From assembly GCA_958296105.1 (NCBI GenBank), contig OY282441.1, positions 1,275,800-1,339,799 on the forward strand: DNA of 64,000 nt, given 5' to 3'. This DNA comes from an uncultured Dehalococcoidia bacterium. GTDB taxonomy: Bacteria; Chloroflexota; Dehalococcoidia; Lucifugimonadales; UBA1123. This document shows, piece after piece, positions 16,923 through 25,133 of the stretch; position 1 is the first letter of the stretch, and each line of letters opens with the position of its first letter. The position numbers and the translations under genes are program-made. The notes under the pieces were generated by a model. It did not search any database and had not been told where the DNA came from. It saw nothing but the letters and a program-made list of their open reading frames with translations.

Positions 16923-17099
16923 GGCGCCAACCTCCGAGATTCGTACGCATATTGTAGCACCAACGCGGGAGAATGGAAGTGTTCGGAGTCGGCGCAGCCG
17001 CGCGGCGCGGGGTCGGAAGCGACGTGTCTAGGTTCGCTCTCACCCGCAGCCCGTTCGCACCGAGTGAGGGGAGAGGGGATGGGCTGAATCACCCCAAAA

Positions 17100-17128
17100 T
17101 TGACGCTCTGCGTCATGGTTGTTAGACT
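17100..17128 (+). promoter_or_regulatory. Promoter of the DUF169 gene, probably leaderless
   Basis: A -35 box TTGACG (17100-17105) and a -10 box TAGACT (17123-17128) are separated by 17 bp. The expected start of transcription, near 17135, falls almost on the ATG at 17137, so the message would have little or no 5' leader. No ribosome-binding site is visible before this ATG. Confidence 0.55.
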
Positions 17129-17136
17129 CGGATGCC

Positions 17137-17841
17137 ATGAGTATGGATATGCTTCGTCTCGCGCAGATTCTGGCCGAACGGCTGGGGATAGAGATACCAC
17201 CGGTTGCAATGGCGTTCGTGAGCGAGCGCGCCGATATCGCGCCGCTGTACAGAGATCCTCCGTCGTTCTGCTCACTTTGGCGGATGGCCGAGATAAGGCC
17301 GTTCTACGCCACGGCGGAGCAGCATCTGGGATGCGGGATAGGCGGGGTGGTGTCCGGCTTCATGTCGGAGGAGGGGCGCGAGGAGGAGCTGGCAAGGCTG
17401 CTGACGGACATGTGCGATGCGGAGGTGGGGACCACTGAGGAGATCTCCGAGACCGCGAGGTTCCAAGGCGGTGGGGCGGGAGTAGTGTATGCCCCGCTGT
17501 GGAAGATGCCGCTGGAACCCGATCTTGCGCTGCTGTGGGCGACACTGCCGCAGATGGGCGTGATCCAAGAGATCATCGGCAAGTTCATGTGGCGCGACAA
17601 CCCGCAGGGGGCGGTCTTCACTCGTCCGGCGTGCGCTGTGCTGCCCATAGCCCATCAGAATCAGAAGCCTGCGCTGTCGCTCGGCTGTATCGGGATGCGG
17701 CTGTACACGGGCATTCCATCCCGCCTGTTCCTGCTGGCGATACCGCCCTCGCACCTGCCCAATCTGGAGCGCGGCTTGGCGGGCATGGACGACATAGGCG
17801 AGAGGCTGCGGCGCTACGCGGGGCGCATGGCGCGTAGCTGA
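17137..17841 (+). CDS. DUF169-family protein
   Basis: A 234-residue protein of the DUF169 family, cytosolic and of unknown function. Family features seen are the N-terminal LAERLGIEIPPVAMAF, a cysteine in PSFCSLWRMA, the pattern EQHLGCGIGG, and a C-terminal SLGCIGMRLYTGIP with a conserved cysteine, so three or more conserved cysteines are present. A TTG six codons upstream could also start the frame, but the promoter position favours the ATG at 17137 or the next one at 17143. It is separated from the following dehydrogenase by 129 bp. Confidence 0.85.
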   Translation: MSMDMLRLAQILAERLGIEIPPVAMAFVSERADIAPLYRDPPSFCSLWRMAEIRPFYATAEQHLGCGIGGVVSGFMSEEGREEELARLLTDMCDAEVGTTEEISETARFQGGGAGVVYAPLWKMPLEPDLALLWATLPQMGVIQEIIGKFMWRDNPQGAVFTRPACAVLPIAHQNQKPALSLGCIGMRLYTGIPSRLFLLAIPPSHLPNLERGLAGMDDIGERLRRYAGRMARS

Positions 17842-17970
17842 GTCAGCGAATCCGCTGGGCAAACGCTCCGGGGCGCTCGCCAGCTGCCAAATCGTCTTCC
17901 GCTAAGGGATATTCGCAAAGGCGGGGCATGATACAATTTCCGCACAATTCCAACGTGAGAGACAGCAAAC

Positions 17971-18969
17971 ATGCCAAATTCCCAATTCACCGTTTACTTC
18001 ATAGGCCACAGCCCCAGCCCGCATAACGCGGACATGATCGAGGAGCTGGACAAGGTGGGCGCAAGGCTCGTTCCGCTGCCGCGTCTCGAATCGGAGGGCG
18101 AGATAATCGAGCAGGCTCACGACGCCGACGCGCTGATCGTGAGCGAGGCGCCCATCACTCGCCGCGTGCTTTCGTCATTCGAGAAGTGCAAGGCGGTTCT
18201 CAGAACGGGCGTGGGCTTCGACTGCATAGACGTACCCGCCGCGACGGACAACGGAATCGCCGTGGTCAACGTGCCGGACCTGTGGACGCGGGAGGTGGCG
18301 AATCAAGCCATGATGCTGCTGCTGGCTGCCAACAGGAAGCTGCTGGAGCAGGAGCGCGGCGTGCGCGAGAACCGCTGGACTCCGCGAATCTCCGCGCCCG
18401 TGGGACCACTGCACACGGAGACGGTGGGAATCATCGGACTGGGGCGCATCGGCAGCGCGTTTGCGCGGCGCATCGCCGCTTTCGAGGTGGAGCTGATCGC
18501 GCATGACCCGTTCATCTCGGACGAGGCGTTCGACGCGGTGGGCGCGAAGCCCGTGTCTCTGGACGAGCTTCTGGCGCAGTCGGACTACATATCGGTGCAT
18601 ACTCCGCTCGACGAGGGAACCTTCCACATCATAGACGAGGGAGCGCTGCGCAAGATGAAGCCCAACGCCATTCTGATAAACTCCTCTCGCGGCCCGGTGG
18701 TGGACGAGAAGGCGCTGACGAAGGCGCTTCAGGAGGGCTGGATACTGGGAGCGGGTCTAGACGTGCTGGAGCAAGAGCCGCCGGACGCAGACAATCCGCT
18801 GCTTGCGATGGGCAACGTGGTGCTGACGCCGCACGCCGCGCACTACTCGGAGCTTTCGATGGCGCTGCGCCCACGCCGCTACGGGGTGGAGATAGCCGCC
18901 GTCCTGGACGGGCGCAAGCCGATGAACCTAGTCAACCCGCAGGTGCTAGAGGTGCTTCCGCTGCGCTGA
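17971..18969 (+). CDS. D-isomer-specific 2-hydroxyacid dehydrogenase
   Basis: A 332-residue NAD-dependent dehydrogenase of the D-2-hydroxyacid family (phosphoglycerate dehydrogenase/CtBP-like). The NAD-binding fingerprint GIIGLGRIGSAFA lies near residues 153-165 with an aspartate at the end of strand 2 (AHDPF). Catalytic residues are Arg in NSSRGPVVDE, Glu in DVLEQEPP, and His in LTPHAAHYS. It lacks the C-terminal ACT domain of biosynthetic SerA. The substrate is open: hydroxypyruvate, glycerate or another 2-keto acid are possible. The ATG follows a short AT-richer region with a TACAAT-like box near 17932. Confidence 0.92.
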   Translation: MPNSQFTVYFIGHSPSPHNADMIEELDKVGARLVPLPRLESEGEIIEQAHDADALIVSEAPITRRVLSSFEKCKAVLRTGVGFDCIDVPAATDNGIAVVNVPDLWTREVANQAMMLLLAANRKLLEQERGVRENRWTPRISAPVGPLHTETVGIIGLGRIGSAFARRIAAFEVELIAHDPFISDEAFDAVGAKPVSLDELLAQSDYISVHTPLDEGTFHIIDEGALRKMKPNAILINSSRGPVVDEKALTKALQEGWILGAGLDVLEQEPPDADNPLLAMGNVVLTPHAAHYSELSMALRPRRYGVEIAAVLDGRKPMNLVNPQVLEVLPLR

Positions 18970-19013
18970 GGGGGATTGACGGGGCAGTGGGGTCATGCCC
19001 GCGAGGGGTTGGA

Positions 19014-19385
19014 ATGGGAACTTTCTTCGCAGCTGTACAGATCGGCGATACGAGCGGCAAACGGTTCGAGGCTGTGGAGGCGCTGGTCGATACCGGCGCG
19101 ACTTACACCATGCTTCCCGCGTCGCTGCTGCGCTCGCTCGGAGTGTCGCCAATCGAATCGCAGTCGTTCAGGCTCGCCGATGGCAGCAGGATCGAACTCG
19201 ACGTGGGCGATGCCCTGATTCAGATTGACGGTCGCGTTCGAGGCAGTCCCATCGTGTTCTCCGAAGAGGGGACAAACCCGATTCTGGGCGCGGTGACTCT
19301 CGAGATATTCGGACTTGGCGTAGATCCCATAGGCCAGCGGCTCGTGCCTGTGGACGCACTGGCTTCGTCTGTGGCGAGAGGATAG
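19014..19385 (+). CDS. Retropepsin-like aspartic protease, copy 1
   Basis: A 123-residue single-domain clan AA aspartic protease-like protein. The catalytic motif VDTGATYTMLP (about residues 25-35) corresponds to the D-T/S-G-A of retropepsins, and a hydrophobic NPILGAVTLEIFGL forms the second psi loop. Such proteins act as homodimers. I chose the ATG at 19014 because the next gene starts with the same MGTFFAAVQIGDTSG; a start at 18987 would add nine unconserved residues. It is about 60-65% identical to the next gene by eye and was clearly produced by tandem duplication. Confidence 0.85.
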   Translation: MGTFFAAVQIGDTSGKRFEAVEALVDTGATYTMLPASLLRSLGVSPIESQSFRLADGSRIELDVGDALIQIDGRVRGSPIVFSEEGTNPILGAVTLEIFGLGVDPIGQRLVPVDALASSVARG

Positions 19386-19391
19386 AAGAGG

Positions 19392-19784
19392 ATGGGGACT
19401 TTCTTCGCAGCTGTACAGATCGGCGATACGAGCGGCAGCCGCTTCGAGGCTGTGGAGGCTATGGCGGATACGGGCGCGACTTACACCATGATGCCTGAGA
19501 CGCTGCTGCGCTCGCTCGGAGTGTCGCCAATCGACACCCTGAGTTTCTTGCTCGCCAATGGCGAGAGCGTGCGGCGCGACATCGGCGAGACGACAGTGAG
19601 GATCGGAGATCGCGTGCGAACTACGCTCGTGGTGTTCTCTGGGGACGAATCTCATCCGATCTTGGGAGCGTACACGCTGGAAGCGTTCAGCTTGGCGGTC
19701 GATCCAGTCAACCAACGCCTCATAACCGTCCAGCCCCTGGCTATGACGGCAGCGCGGGCGCCCGACTACCGTCCTCTGACGTGA
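19392..19784 (+). CDS. Retropepsin-like aspartic protease, copy 2
   Basis: A 130-residue paralogue of the preceding gene, 6 bp downstream. The active-site motif is ADTGATYTMMP near residues 25-35, and the C-terminal half has HPILGAYTLEAFSLAVDP. The two copies share their first 15 residues exactly and diverge in the middle flap region (FRLADGSRIELD against FLLANGESVRRD), suggesting that substrate preference or pairing may have changed. They could form homo- or heterodimers. The target is not known. Confidence 0.85.
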   Translation: MGTFFAAVQIGDTSGSRFEAVEAMADTGATYTMMPETLLRSLGVSPIDTLSFLLANGESVRRDIGETTVRIGDRVRTTLVVFSGDESHPILGAYTLEAFSLAVDPVNQRLITVQPLAMTAARAPDYRPLT

Positions 19785-19802
19785 GCCGCAAGGGATAAAG
19801 TC

Positions 19803-19916
19803 ATTGGAACTTTACCCATCGCCGCAGACGCATGGGACGCCGGACGAACAGGTTCGAGGCGTGGAGGCGCTGGCGGATACGGGCGCGACTTACACCACGC
19901 TTCCCGCGCGGCTGAG
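19803..19916 (+). pseudogene. Decayed third copy of the aspartic protease gene
   Basis: Directly after copy 2 there is a remnant: a degraded start (ATTGGAACTTT), then RFEA, a one-base deletion, then VEALADTGATYTTLPARLR read in the shifted frame, after which the similarity ends. The active-site codons are intact but there is no open frame. It shows that the tandem array once had at least three members. Confidence 0.75.
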
Positions 19917-19933
19917 GTGGCGGCAAGTGGTGT

Positions 19934-20422
19934 TTACAAAAAAATCTCCATCTGATCGCCGTCGAATGTGATGGAGCGGTCGCCGTGTCTCAGCGACGCC
20001 TTCCTGAAGTGGCGCAGCTCCACCCGAAGCTCGTCCAGCCTGCGCGCGGACTCGGACTCGAAGGCGCGAGGCGGCGATCTGCGCGCCATACGCCCCCACA
20101 GTCCGCGCTGGGGCATCTTCTTCAGCATCTTGCCGAATTCTGCCATGAACGCCGCGAACGCGCGCGCGGACAGATCCGGCATGGGCGTATCGTCCACCGG
20201 ATCGGCGAAGTACAGGTAGAAAGCCAGCTCCGACGCCGCGGACGTAGTCGCGTCCAGAAGCAGCACGGGCTGGGGCTGTCCGTCGAAAAGCGAGCCGCCT
20301 TCCTCGACGCTGCGCGCAACCTCTCGCAGCGCGGCCTGAATCACGCGCAGCGTGGAGGACACGTAGGATACGGGCAGCGCCCGCGCCTCCACGGTCAGCA
20401 GGAGCTTGCAGCCACAGGTCAT
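19934..20422 (-). CDS. Hypothetical protein downstream of selB
   Basis: A 162-residue protein of unknown function, beginning MTCGCKLLLTVEARALP. It contains a conserved-looking PVLLLDATTSAASELAFYLYFADPV and a basic, Arg-rich second half; no membrane segment or known motif is seen. Its ATG is 10 bp downstream of the selB stop on the same strand, so it is probably on the selB transcript. There is no resemblance to SelA or SelD. It may be a local factor or an unrelated passenger. Confidence 0.6.
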   Translation of the reverse strand: MTCGCKLLLTVEARALPVSYVSSTLRVIQAALREVARSVEEGGSLFDGQPQPVLLLDATTSAASELAFYLYFADPVDDTPMPDLSARAFAAFMAEFGKMLKKMPQRGLWGRMARRSPPRAFESESARRLDELRVELRHFRKASLRHGDRSITFDGDQMEIFL

Positions 20423-20432
20423 CCGCCGCGCC

Positions 20433-22295
20433 TCACCTCTTCGTCCGAACGTCGCCCACCCGACGGGTGACGCGCACGTGATCGAGGTGGTCCATCAGGG
20501 CCAGGGCGTACTTGCGGCTGGTGCGGAGCAGGTCGCGCACGTCCGCCACGCTGATCTCCCCGTTCTCGTCCAGATACGCCGAGATCCTATCGACCATATC
20601 GGCGTATGCCGAGGCGGAGAAGGCGACGGACTCGCTGACCTTGACCACCCTGCCCTCGGAGTCCAGCAGGTTGACGATCTCCGGGTCTATGGCGAAGTCG
20701 GTAGGCGGAGAGAACGGGTTGGAGTCGAGCTGCTCAAGATATTCGTCCGCCGTCCGCCTCTGCGAGTCTGCCAGAGTCGGCGAGTGGTCGGGCAGCCTCA
20801 CAAGCGATCCGCGCTCGACCGTCACGCGCGCTTCATCGAGCAGTGCCAGAACGTCGTTGAACACCTGGGGGGTCATGCGCAGGCGCGAGCGCAGCTCCTC
20901 CTTGGGCGCGCCGGACCTCAGCGGAAACTGCCGGTGGTAGTCTGCCAAGGCGGCGCTGGCGCGACCCTCTACGGCGCGCCAGCCGCTGGCGGTGTAGAAT
21001 CTGGATGTCTGGCGTATGCTCTTGGATCCTAGCAACACCACCTGCGCATCGGCAGCCATGGACTCCAGCTCCGCCCTGGCGGTGTCGGCGTTCATGGTCG
21101 AGCGGTTGACAACGGCGCGGAACTCGGCCGGCTCCATGCCCTCGATGGTCTTGAGCAGCACCTCGCGGTCCGTGCCTGTCTCCATGATCCGCAAGCGCTC
21201 GATGGTCGCCGAGTGGCGGCGGCGCGGACGCGGGGCGTGCGTATCCACGATGTTGCCGCCTCCGAGTGTGGTCATGTTGGAGCGTATGACGAAGTAGTCG
21301 CCCTTGGCGACCGCTATCGGGCTGTCCAGCTTCAGCTGCGCCCACGTCGTATCTCCGGGCAGCGCGCGGTCGTCCTCCAGCAGGCGCAGACGCGCGACCG
21401 CCTCGCTGGAGCCTGTGTGTACGGTCACGTACATGTTGTGGCGCAGGGGGTTCGGGGCATCCTTCAGCACGCGCAGATGGACGTCGAAGGCGGTGGTCGG
21501 CCTCAGCCAGCCGGGAGTGGTCAGCACCTCGCCCCTGAATATCCGACTGTGAGGGACGCCGATGAGGTTCACGGCGGCGCGCGTGCCGGGCTCTGCGCGA
21601 TCCACCCTGCTCTTGTGTGTCTGGAGTCCCCTGATCCGCGTACTCTGGCGCGCGATGGCAAGCTCGACGTCCTGGCCTGTCTCCACGTGGCCATCTATCA
21701 GCGTGCCGGTGACCACCGTGCCGAACCCGGTAATCGTGAACGAGCGGTCGATGGGCAGCCTCGGCCGCGCCAAGTCGCGCTTCGCGGGTATCCCTGCGAT
21801 CATGTTCTCGATTGCGGCCACCAGCTCGGGCAGTCCCTCGCGCGTGTGGGCGGAGACTGGCAGGATCGAAGCACCTTCGAGAACGGTGCCTTCGAGCGTA
21901 TCCTCGATGTCCGCAGTGACCAGCTCCAGCCACTCGTCATCGACGATGTCCTTCTTCGTCAGCGCGACCATGCCCCTGGGAATTCGGAGGAGGTCGAGGA
22001 TGGCGAGGTGTTCTCGCGTCTGGGGCATGACCGATTCGTCTGCTGCCACGACGAGCAGCGCGAGGTCTATCCCGCCAACGCCGGCGAGCATGTTGTTGAC
22101 GAAGCGCTCGTGGCCCGGGACGTCGACTATGCTGACTTCGCCGCCTCCGGGCAGTCCGAGCCATGCGAAGCCGAGGTCGATGGTCAGGCCGCGCTCTTTC
22201 TCTTCGGCGAGCCGATCAGGGTCGATGCCAGTCAGCGCCTCGACGAGGGTGGATTTTCCGTGGTCGACGTGACCTGCTGTTCCTACGACAAACAT
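20433..22295 (-). CDS. selB: Selenocysteine-specific elongation factor SelB
   Basis: A 620-residue specialised elongation factor that brings selenocysteinyl-tRNA to UGA codons followed by a SECIS hairpin. The GTPase domain shows GTAGHVDHGKST (residues 5-16), the SelB-typical EEKERGLTIDLGFA, DVPGHERF and TKKD. Domains II-III follow, then C-terminal winged helices (FPLRSGAPKEELRSRL, ISVADVRDLLRTSRKYALALMDHLD) that bind the SECIS RNA. The GLTIDLGFAW signature separates it from EF-Tu. No selA, selD or tRNA-Sec gene is seen nearby. Its presence implies that the organism makes selenoproteins; a candidate lies at 27314-27958. Confidence 0.95.
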   Translation of the reverse strand: MFVVGTAGHVDHGKSTLVEALTGIDPDRLAEEKERGLTIDLGFAWLGLPGGGEVSIVDVPGHERFVNNMLAGVGGIDLALLVVAADESVMPQTREHLAILDLLRIPRGMVALTKKDIVDDEWLELVTADIEDTLEGTVLEGASILPVSAHTREGLPELVAAIENMIAGIPAKRDLARPRLPIDRSFTITGFGTVVTGTLIDGHVETGQDVELAIARQSTRIRGLQTHKSRVDRAEPGTRAAVNLIGVPHSRIFRGEVLTTPGWLRPTTAFDVHLRVLKDAPNPLRHNMYVTVHTGSSEAVARLRLLEDDRALPGDTTWAQLKLDSPIAVAKGDYFVIRSNMTTLGGGNIVDTHAPRPRRRHSATIERLRIMETGTDREVLLKTIEGMEPAEFRAVVNRSTMNADTARAELESMAADAQVVLLGSKSIRQTSRFYTASGWRAVEGRASAALADYHRQFPLRSGAPKEELRSRLRMTPQVFNDVLALLDEARVTVERGSLVRLPDHSPTLADSQRRTADEYLEQLDSNPFSPPTDFAIDPEIVNLLDSEGRVVKVSESVAFSASAYADMVDRISAYLDENGEISVADVRDLLRTSRKYALALMDHLDHVRVTRRVGDVRTKR

Positions 22296-22490
22296 CTATA
22301 CACTGGGAAACTCGGTTTTCGATCTCCGGCGTAGGGTAGCACAAGAGTGTGAACGATGGCGCTCGGATGGAGTCTGGGGCTATCGAAAGGATGCGGCGAA
22401 TGTCGGTGGGGTTCGGGCAGGCGCGGGTGGAGGTGAGAAGAGGATCTGCACATGGCGGAGGGGCCCCTTCGATTGTGGTCGACGGAGCGA

Positions 22491-22811
22491 TCAGTCGCGG
22501 GCTGAGCCTTCGCCTACGCGCTGGCCAGCCTGTTCCCGCTCGACCGCACGCAGGCGGGAGTCGAGGTCCAGGCGAGACTCCAAGCTCTCGCGGAGATACC
22601 TGAACTCAGCTACGATCTCTGCGTTCTGCGCCCTCATCTCTGCGCCCTGCGCCTCGATCTTGGCTTCGAGCCTGTCGTTCTGCGCCCTCATCTCTGCGCC
22701 CTGCGCCTCGATCTTGCCGCTCTGTGTGTGCATCTGCCACGTAAGTGCGATCACTCCCAGCGAGAACGTAACCACCACAGCTATTACTGCGACCATTTCC
22801 CCTGTTTCCAT
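22491..22811 (-). CDS. Small membrane-anchored coiled-coil protein, copy 1
   Basis: A 106-residue member of a five-gene tandem family. Layout: METGEM, one transmembrane helix (VAVIAVVVTFSLGVIAL, about residues 6-24), a linker with MHTQSG, then repeats of KIEAQGAEMRAQNDRLEA (one full 18-residue unit plus a partial one), and a constant tail FRYLRESLESRLDLDS to the end. Hydrophobic positions are spaced 7, 7 and 4, as in a stuttered coiled coil. The start is set by GGAGG five bases before the ATG, as in all copies. Function unknown. Confidence 0.75.
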   Translation of the reverse strand: METGEMVAVIAVVVTFSLGVIALTWQMHTQSGKIEAQGAEMRAQNDRLEAKIEAQGAEMRAQNAEIVAEFRYLRESLESRLDLDSRLRAVEREQAGQRVGEGSARD

Positions 22812-22969
22812 GAACGCCTCCTTATGGGGGATGAAGCAGCGACAACCGCGGAAGAGACAGATTCGACCCGCAACAGTCCGGCGCGGGGTTCGAGCGAAGC
22901 GCGCCACATGAACCCGCAGGACTTCAATTGTAACATGGGCGGCGATAGGCGATAGAAGAAAGGGAGCGA

Positions 22970-23377
22970 TCAGTCGCCGGCTGAGCCTTCGCCTACGCGC
23001 TGGCCAGCCTGTTCCCGCTCGACCGCGCGCACGCGGGAATCGAGGTCCAGGCGAGACTCCAAGCTCTCGCGGAGATACCTGAACTCAGCTACGATCTCGG
23101 CGTTCTGCGCCCTCATCTCTGCACCCTGCGCCCTCATCTCTGCGCCCTGTGCCTCGATCTTGGCTTCAAGCCTGTCGTTCTGCGCCCTCATCTCTACGCC
23201 CTGCGCCTCGATCTTGGCCTCGATCTTGGCTTCGAGTCTGTCGTTCTGCACCCTCATCTCTACGCCCTGCGCCTCGATCTTGCCGCTCTGTGTGTGCATC
23301 TGCCACATAAGCGCGATCACTCCCAGTGAGAACGTAATAACCACAGCTATTACTGCGACCATTTCCCCTGTTTCCAT
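22970..23377 (-). CDS. Small membrane-anchored coiled-coil protein, copy 2
   Basis: A 135-residue family member with the longest repeat tract of the five. After the same N-terminal membrane helix come three repeat units with the variants GVEMRVQ and GVEMRAQ, two inserted KIEA segments, and a doubled 7-residue piece EMRAQGA. The C-terminal tail is the same as in the other copies. Units have been gained by in-frame duplication in multiples of codons, so the coiled coil changes length while the ends stay constant. The ATG is preceded by GGAGG. Confidence 0.75.
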   Translation of the reverse strand: METGEMVAVIAVVITFSLGVIALMWQMHTQSGKIEAQGVEMRVQNDRLEAKIEAKIEAQGVEMRAQNDRLEAKIEAQGAEMRAQGAEMRAQNAEIVAEFRYLRESLESRLDLDSRVRAVEREQAGQRVGEGSAGD

Positions 23378-23498
23378 GAACGCCTCCTCGTGTGGGATGA
23401 AGCAGTGCCAACTGCCGAGAGACAGATTCGACCCGCAACAGTCTGGCGCGGGGTTCGAGCGAAGCGCGCGCCACGTAAACCCGCAGGGACCCAAGCGA

Positions 23499-23831
23499 TC
23501 AGTCGCGGGCTGAGCCTTCGCCTACGCGCTGACCAGCCTGTTCCCGCTCGACCGCGCGCACGCGGGAGTCGAGGTCCAGGCGAGACTCCAAGCTCTCGCG
23601 GAGATACCTGAACTCAGCCAAGAGCTTGGCCTCGAGTCTGTCGTTCTGCGCCCTCATCTCTGCGCCCTGCGCCTCGATCTTGGCCTCGAGCCTGTTGTTC
23701 TGCGCCCTCATCTCTGCGCCCTGCGCCTCGATCTTGCCGCTCTGTGTGTGCATCTGCCACGTAAGCGCGATCACTCCCAGCGAGAACGTAACCACCACAG
23801 CTATTACTGCGACCATTTCCCCTGTTTCCAT
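23499..23831 (-). CDS. Small membrane-anchored coiled-coil protein, copy 3
   Basis: A 110-residue family member with two repeat units (AQNNRLEA and AQNDRLEA). The junction to the constant tail differs: KLLAEFRYL in place of AEIVAEFRYL, so the last partial unit has been lost. The N-terminal helix and tail are otherwise identical. The GGAGG ribosome-binding site stands just before the ATG. Confidence 0.75.
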   Translation of the reverse strand: METGEMVAVIAVVVTFSLGVIALTWQMHTQSGKIEAQGAEMRAQNNRLEAKIEAQGAEMRAQNDRLEAKLLAEFRYLRESLESRLDLDSRVRAVEREQAGQRVGEGSARD

Positions 23832-23989
23832 GAACGCCTCCTTGTGTGGGATGAAGCAGCGCCAACCGCGGAAGAGACAGATTCGACCCGCAACAGTCCG
23901 GCGCGGGGTTCAAGAGAAGCGCGCCACGTGAACCCGCAGGACTTCAATTGTAACATGGGCGGCGATAGGCGATAGAAGAAAGGGAGCGA

Positions 23990-24355
23990 TCAGTCGCGGG
24001 CTGAGCCTTCGCCTACGCGCTGGCCAGCCTGTTCCCGCTCGACCGCGCGCACTCGGGAGTCAAGGTCCAGGCGAGACTCCAAGCTCTCGCGGAGATACCT
24101 GAACTCAGCTAGGATCTCTGCGTTCTGTGCCCTCATCTCTGCGCCCTGTGCCTCGATCTTGGCCTCGATCTTGGACTCGAGTCTGTCGTTCTGCACCCTC
24201 ATCTCTACGCCCTGCGCCTCGATCTTGGCTTCGAGCCTGTCGTTCTGCGCCTCGATCTTGCCGCTCTGTGTGTGCATCTGCCACGTAAGCGCGATCACTC
24301 CCAATGAGAACGTAATAACCACAGCTATTACTGCGACCATCTCCCCTGTTTCCAT
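23990..24355 (-). CDS. Small membrane-anchored coiled-coil protein, copy 4
   Basis: A 121-residue family member. The repeat tract starts with a shortened unit (KIEAQNDRLEA, 11 residues), then a full unit with GVEMRVQ and RLESKIEA, then the partial last unit AEILAEF. The 11-residue unit equals one hendecad, which keeps the coiled coil in register. Membrane helix, tail and ribosome-binding site are as in the other copies. Confidence 0.75.
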   Translation of the reverse strand: METGEMVAVIAVVITFSLGVIALTWQMHTQSGKIEAQNDRLEAKIEAQGVEMRVQNDRLESKIEAKIEAQGAEMRAQNAEILAEFRYLRESLESRLDLDSRVRAVEREQAGQRVGEGSARD

Positions 24356-24504
24356 GAACGCCTCCTTATGTGGGATGAAGCAGCGCCAACTGCCGAGAGA
24401 CAGATTCGACTCGCAACAGTCCGGCGCGGGGTTCAACGAAGCGCGCCACGTGAACCCGCAGGGCTTCAATTGTAACATGGGCGGCGATAGAAGAAAGGGA
24501 GCGA

Positions 24505-24891
24505 TCAGTCGCGGGCTGAGCCTTCGCTTACACGCTGACCAGCCTGTTCCCGCTCGACCGCGCGCACGCGGGAGTCGAGGTCCAGGCGAGACTCCAAGCT
24601 CTCTCGGAGATACCTGAACTCAGCTACGATCTCTGCGTTCTGCGCCCTCATCTCTGCGCCCTGCGCCTCGATCTTGGCTTCGAGTCTGTCGTTCTGCGCC
24701 CTCATTTCCACGCCCTGCGCCTCGATCTTGGCCTCGATCTTGGCTTCGAGTCTGTCGTTCTGCACCCTCATCTCTACGCCCTGCGCCTCGATCTTGCTGC
24801 TCTGTGTGTGCATCTGCCACATAAGCGCGATCACTCCCAGTGAGAACGTAATAACCACAGCTATTACTGCGACCATTTCCCCTGTTTCCAT
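24505..24891 (-). CDS. Small membrane-anchored coiled-coil protein, copy 5
   Basis: A 128-residue family member, first of the array in the direction of transcription. The repeat tract is close to that of copy 2 (GVEMRVQ, an extra KIEA, GVEMRAQ, then GAEMRAQNAEI) but lacks the doubled 7-residue piece. Near-identity to copy 2 suggests a recent duplication or gene conversion. Function unknown; the type II-like topology would place the coiled coil outside or inside depending on insertion, which the charge pattern does not settle. Confidence 0.75.
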   Translation of the reverse strand: METGEMVAVIAVVITFSLGVIALMWQMHTQSSKIEAQGVEMRVQNDRLEAKIEAKIEAQGVEMRAQNDRLEAKIEAQGAEMRAQNAEIVAEFRYLRESLESRLDLDSRVRAVEREQAGQRVSEGSARD

Positions 24892-25118
24892 GAACGCCTC
24901 CTTGTAGGGGATGAAGCAGCGCCAACTGCCGAGAGACAGATTCGACCCGCAACAGTCCGGCGCGGGGTTCGAGCGAAGCGCGCCACGTGAACCCGCAGGG
25001 ACCCAATTGTAACATAGGCGTGTAACATGGGCGGCGGTAGAAGAGGGGAGCGGAGACGCCGCTTTCCACCCACAGCATCAGTAGCCGTATGGAAGCACGG
25101 CGCCATGTGAGCCTGTGG

Positions 25119-25124
25119 TATAGT
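25119..25124 (+). promoter_or_regulatory. Candidate -10 box of the copper/selenoprotein operon
   Basis: TATAGT stands 9 bases before the ATG at 25134, so the transcript would start within a few bases of the start codon, a second near-leaderless arrangement in this window. No convincing -35 is seen. No ribosome-binding site precedes the ATG. Confidence 0.4.
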
Positions 25125-25133
25125 TCTTGTGCT

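Larger units (their letters stand above)
22491..25020 (-). repeat. Five-copy tandem gene array, unit about 500 bp
   Basis: Both the genes and the intergenic parts are repeated. Each unit includes about 120-180 bp between genes with the same blocks (for example the segment with GACAGATTCGACCCGCAACA and a TGTAACATGGGCGG motif on the plus strand). Sequence divergence between units is low outside the variable coiled-coil repeats. The array ends at about 25020, just before the copper operon. Confidence 0.85.

Noticed and set aside
22296-22490. tRNA-Sec gene near selB
   Set aside because: Looked for a long acceptor and variable arm with TCA anticodon; none can be folded here.
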